A stretch of DNA of 64,000 nucleotides from an uncultured Lachnospiraceae bacterium (lineage in GTDB: Bacteria; Bacillota; Clostridia; Lachnospirales; Lachnospiraceae), in assembly GCA_910587635.1 (NCBI GenBank), contig CAJUNB010000002.1, forward strand, positions 39,699 through 103,698, written 5' to 3'. The translations under genes and the position numbers were made by a program. Positions 63,127 through 64,000 of this stretch are shown here, one piece after another; the stretch's first letter is position 1, and each line of letters starts with the position of its first letter. Under the pieces are notes generated by a model. That model saw only the letters and a program-made list of their open reading frames with translations. It was not told the origin of the DNA and searched no databases.

Positions 63127-63221
63127 GTATTTTTGATATAAATTCTATTCTGACCGGAAACCACCGGTCGGAATAGAAGAGGAAGGGATACTGCGCGCAG
63201 TAGAAGAGAAGGAGCAGTCGT

Positions 63222-63386
63222 ATGGGTGAAAATGTAAATAGTTCTGAGTATATCCTCCAGTTAAAAAATATAGTGAAAACTTTTCCCGGGGTCACGGCAT
63301 TGAGCAATGTTTCCCTGGATGTGAAAAAAGGGGTAGTCCATGCAATCATGGGGGAAAACGGTGCGGGAAAATCCACATTGATGAAA
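63222..63386 (+). pseudogene. Sugar ABC transporter ATPase, cut by insertion
   Basis: The first 55 codons are a normal RbsA/MglA-type ATPase (LQLKNIVKTFPGVTALSNVSLDV) up to Walker A (MGENGAGKSTLMK). After Lys the expected I-L-S-G-x-Y is replaced by unrelated sequence, from about 63387, which belongs to a mobile element. A normal ATPase is about 500 aa, so the gene is inactive here, unless the element can excise. AAGGAG precedes the ATG. The rest of the gene should lie beyond the element outside the window. Confidence 0.85.
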
Positions 63387-64000
63387 TATTTACGGTTAGA
63401 GGGAAGTAATTTCAGATTAGGCGGTATAGCCCCAATTACAAGGGCTGTACCGTCTTTTCGATTTCCTATGCGCCTTGCCGTTTCGGTTGCGTGGCAGAAA
63501 GGAAATTGATTTCCCCTACAAAGTTGAAAACAATATCTACTTTCTGTACCCGTTTCCCGTCCACCTTTTCCGGCGCATGGACTATGATTTTCTTGATAAA
63601 TTCATTGACGATTGCGGGGGTGAGTTCCTTTATCCCCACATACTTGCGGATAATCGCGGCGAAGCTGTCAAAGTCGCTTTTGTTCTGTTCGTAGGTATCG
63701 ACTTTCTGCTGGTCTGCCTTGACCTTTTCTTCCAGTTCCCGCTGTTCCGCTTCATATTCTGCGGACAGCTTCAAAAACCTGTCGTGGCTGATTGCGCCGC
63801 TTATGTCGTCCTCATAAATCCGCTTGAAGATACGGTCAAGTTCCGCTATCCGCTTCCTTGCCTGTCCGACCTCACGTTTCCTGCGCTTCATTTCCTTTTC
63901 TGTTTCAGCGGAGCGTTGCTGATACATCATTTCATGGAAAGCCATGATGTCATCAAAGAAAAGGGCAGTCACGTCAAATATCCTGCTCCATACGATTTGC
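63387..64000. mobile_element. End of a serine-recombinase transposon
   Basis: Foreign DNA starts at about 63387 inside the ABC ATPase gene and continues to the window edge. It opens with a short non-coding end containing a GGCGGTATAGCCC/GGGCTGTACCGTC inverted repeat (63420-63452), followed by a recombinase gene on the minus strand. The layout resembles Tn4451/Tn5397/Tn1549-like elements moved by large serine recombinases; only one end is visible. Confidence 0.75.
63466..64000 (-). CDS. Large serine recombinase, C-terminal part
   Basis: The frame is open to the window edge, giving about 177 aa of the C-terminal half. A coiled-coil segment (EKEMKRRKREVGQARKRIAELDRIFKRIY) is followed by the DUF4368-type end (GIKELTPAIVNEFIKKIIVH and VDIVFNFVGEINFL). 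This is typical of TnpX/TndX-like site-specific recombinases of clostridial mobile elements. The N-terminal catalytic domain with the serine lies outside the window. The gene is not broken in the visible part; the GTG at 63972 is inside the gene. Confidence 0.88.
   Translation of the reverse strand, partial: QIVWSRIFDVTALFFDDIMAFHEMMYQQRSAETEKEMKRRKREVGQARKRIAELDRIFKRIYEDDISGAISHDRFLKLSAEYEAEQRELEEKVKADQQKVDTYEQNKSDFDSFAAIIRKYVGIKELTPAIVNEFIKKIIVHAPEKVDGKRVQKVDIVFNFVGEINFLSATQPKRQGA

Overview
The window looks like a chromosome segment of a spore-forming member of the Clostridia, most probably Lachnospiraceae. The basis is the housekeeping gene order (dgt-dnaG-rpoD-trmK-Nif3 family; tig-clpP-clpX-lon-engB-truA; addB-addA), an alpha/beta-type small acid-soluble spore protein, strong AGGAGG-type ribosome sites, moderate G+C, and clostridial families such as DUF4250, the corrinoid-activator-like ASKHA protein and a VanZ-like protein. 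Genus and species cannot be fixed from this sequence alone. No rRNA and no CRISPR array were seen.

Layout. 1-7.4 kb: replication and transcription core (dgt, dnaG, rpoD, trmK, a Nif3-family protein, a TGS/uridine-kinase-like protein). 7.5-11.3 kb: RNase P RNA, hemL, a YczE/YitT-like membrane protein, dispersed hairpin repeats, a shortened GH3-like exported protein and tRNA-Gly(GCC). 11.3-15.6 kb: remnant of an integrative element next to that tRNA (tyrosine integrase, AT-rich orphan genes, an exported protein) ending at a MATE exporter that lacks its N-terminus. 15.6-24 kb: small functions, including ThiT under a TPP riboswitch, a MarR/TauE pair, DUF4250 plus a ferredoxin-ASKHA protein, a deoxyinosine glycosylase, an sce7726-like protein, an oxidoreductase, a CarD-like regulator and a spore protein. 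24-32.5 kb: protein quality control (trigger factor, ClpXP, Lon), then EngB, an AI-2E-type transporter and TruA. 32.5-36 kb: a VanZ-like protein, multi-arm palindromic elements, a 70-bp tandem repeat, two orphan genes and a full MATE exporter. 36-44 kb: AddB and AddA, a DegV protein and tRNA-Gly(CCC). 44-50 kb: a chemoreceptor, asparagine synthetase A and a two-gene radical-SAM DNA-repair-type operon. 50-58.5 kb: an HPr-like protein, an XPD/DinG-like helicase, a membrane protein coupled to a subtilase-VWA-zinc-ribbon protein, endonuclease IV and a threonine-aldolase-like enzyme. 58.8-64 kb: a carbohydrate cluster (serine hydrolase, isomerase/epimerase, DhaK-like kinase, sugar-binding lipoprotein, ABC ATPase) whose ATPase gene is cut by a mobile element carrying a large serine recombinase.

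Most notable signals. (1) The radical-SAM/TIGR03915-type pair at 47757-49843 is preceded by two abutting sites that resemble the Gram-positive SOS box, the second overlapping the -35 hexamer; this suggests LexA control of a little-understood DNA repair system. (2) A membrane-anchored subtilisin with an intact triad, a VWA domain with a MIDAS motif and a C-terminal zinc ribbon is translationally coupled to a small membrane protein. (3) Two elements near 33.1 and 34.3 kb share a GCAGTG/CACTGC closing stem and several internal hairpin arms. (4) A serine-recombinase element has disrupted a sugar ABC transporter.

DNA maintenance is well represented (dnaG, dgt, addAB, nfo, a deoxyinosine glycosylase, the helicase, the radical-SAM pair), but these genes lie in separate transcription units.
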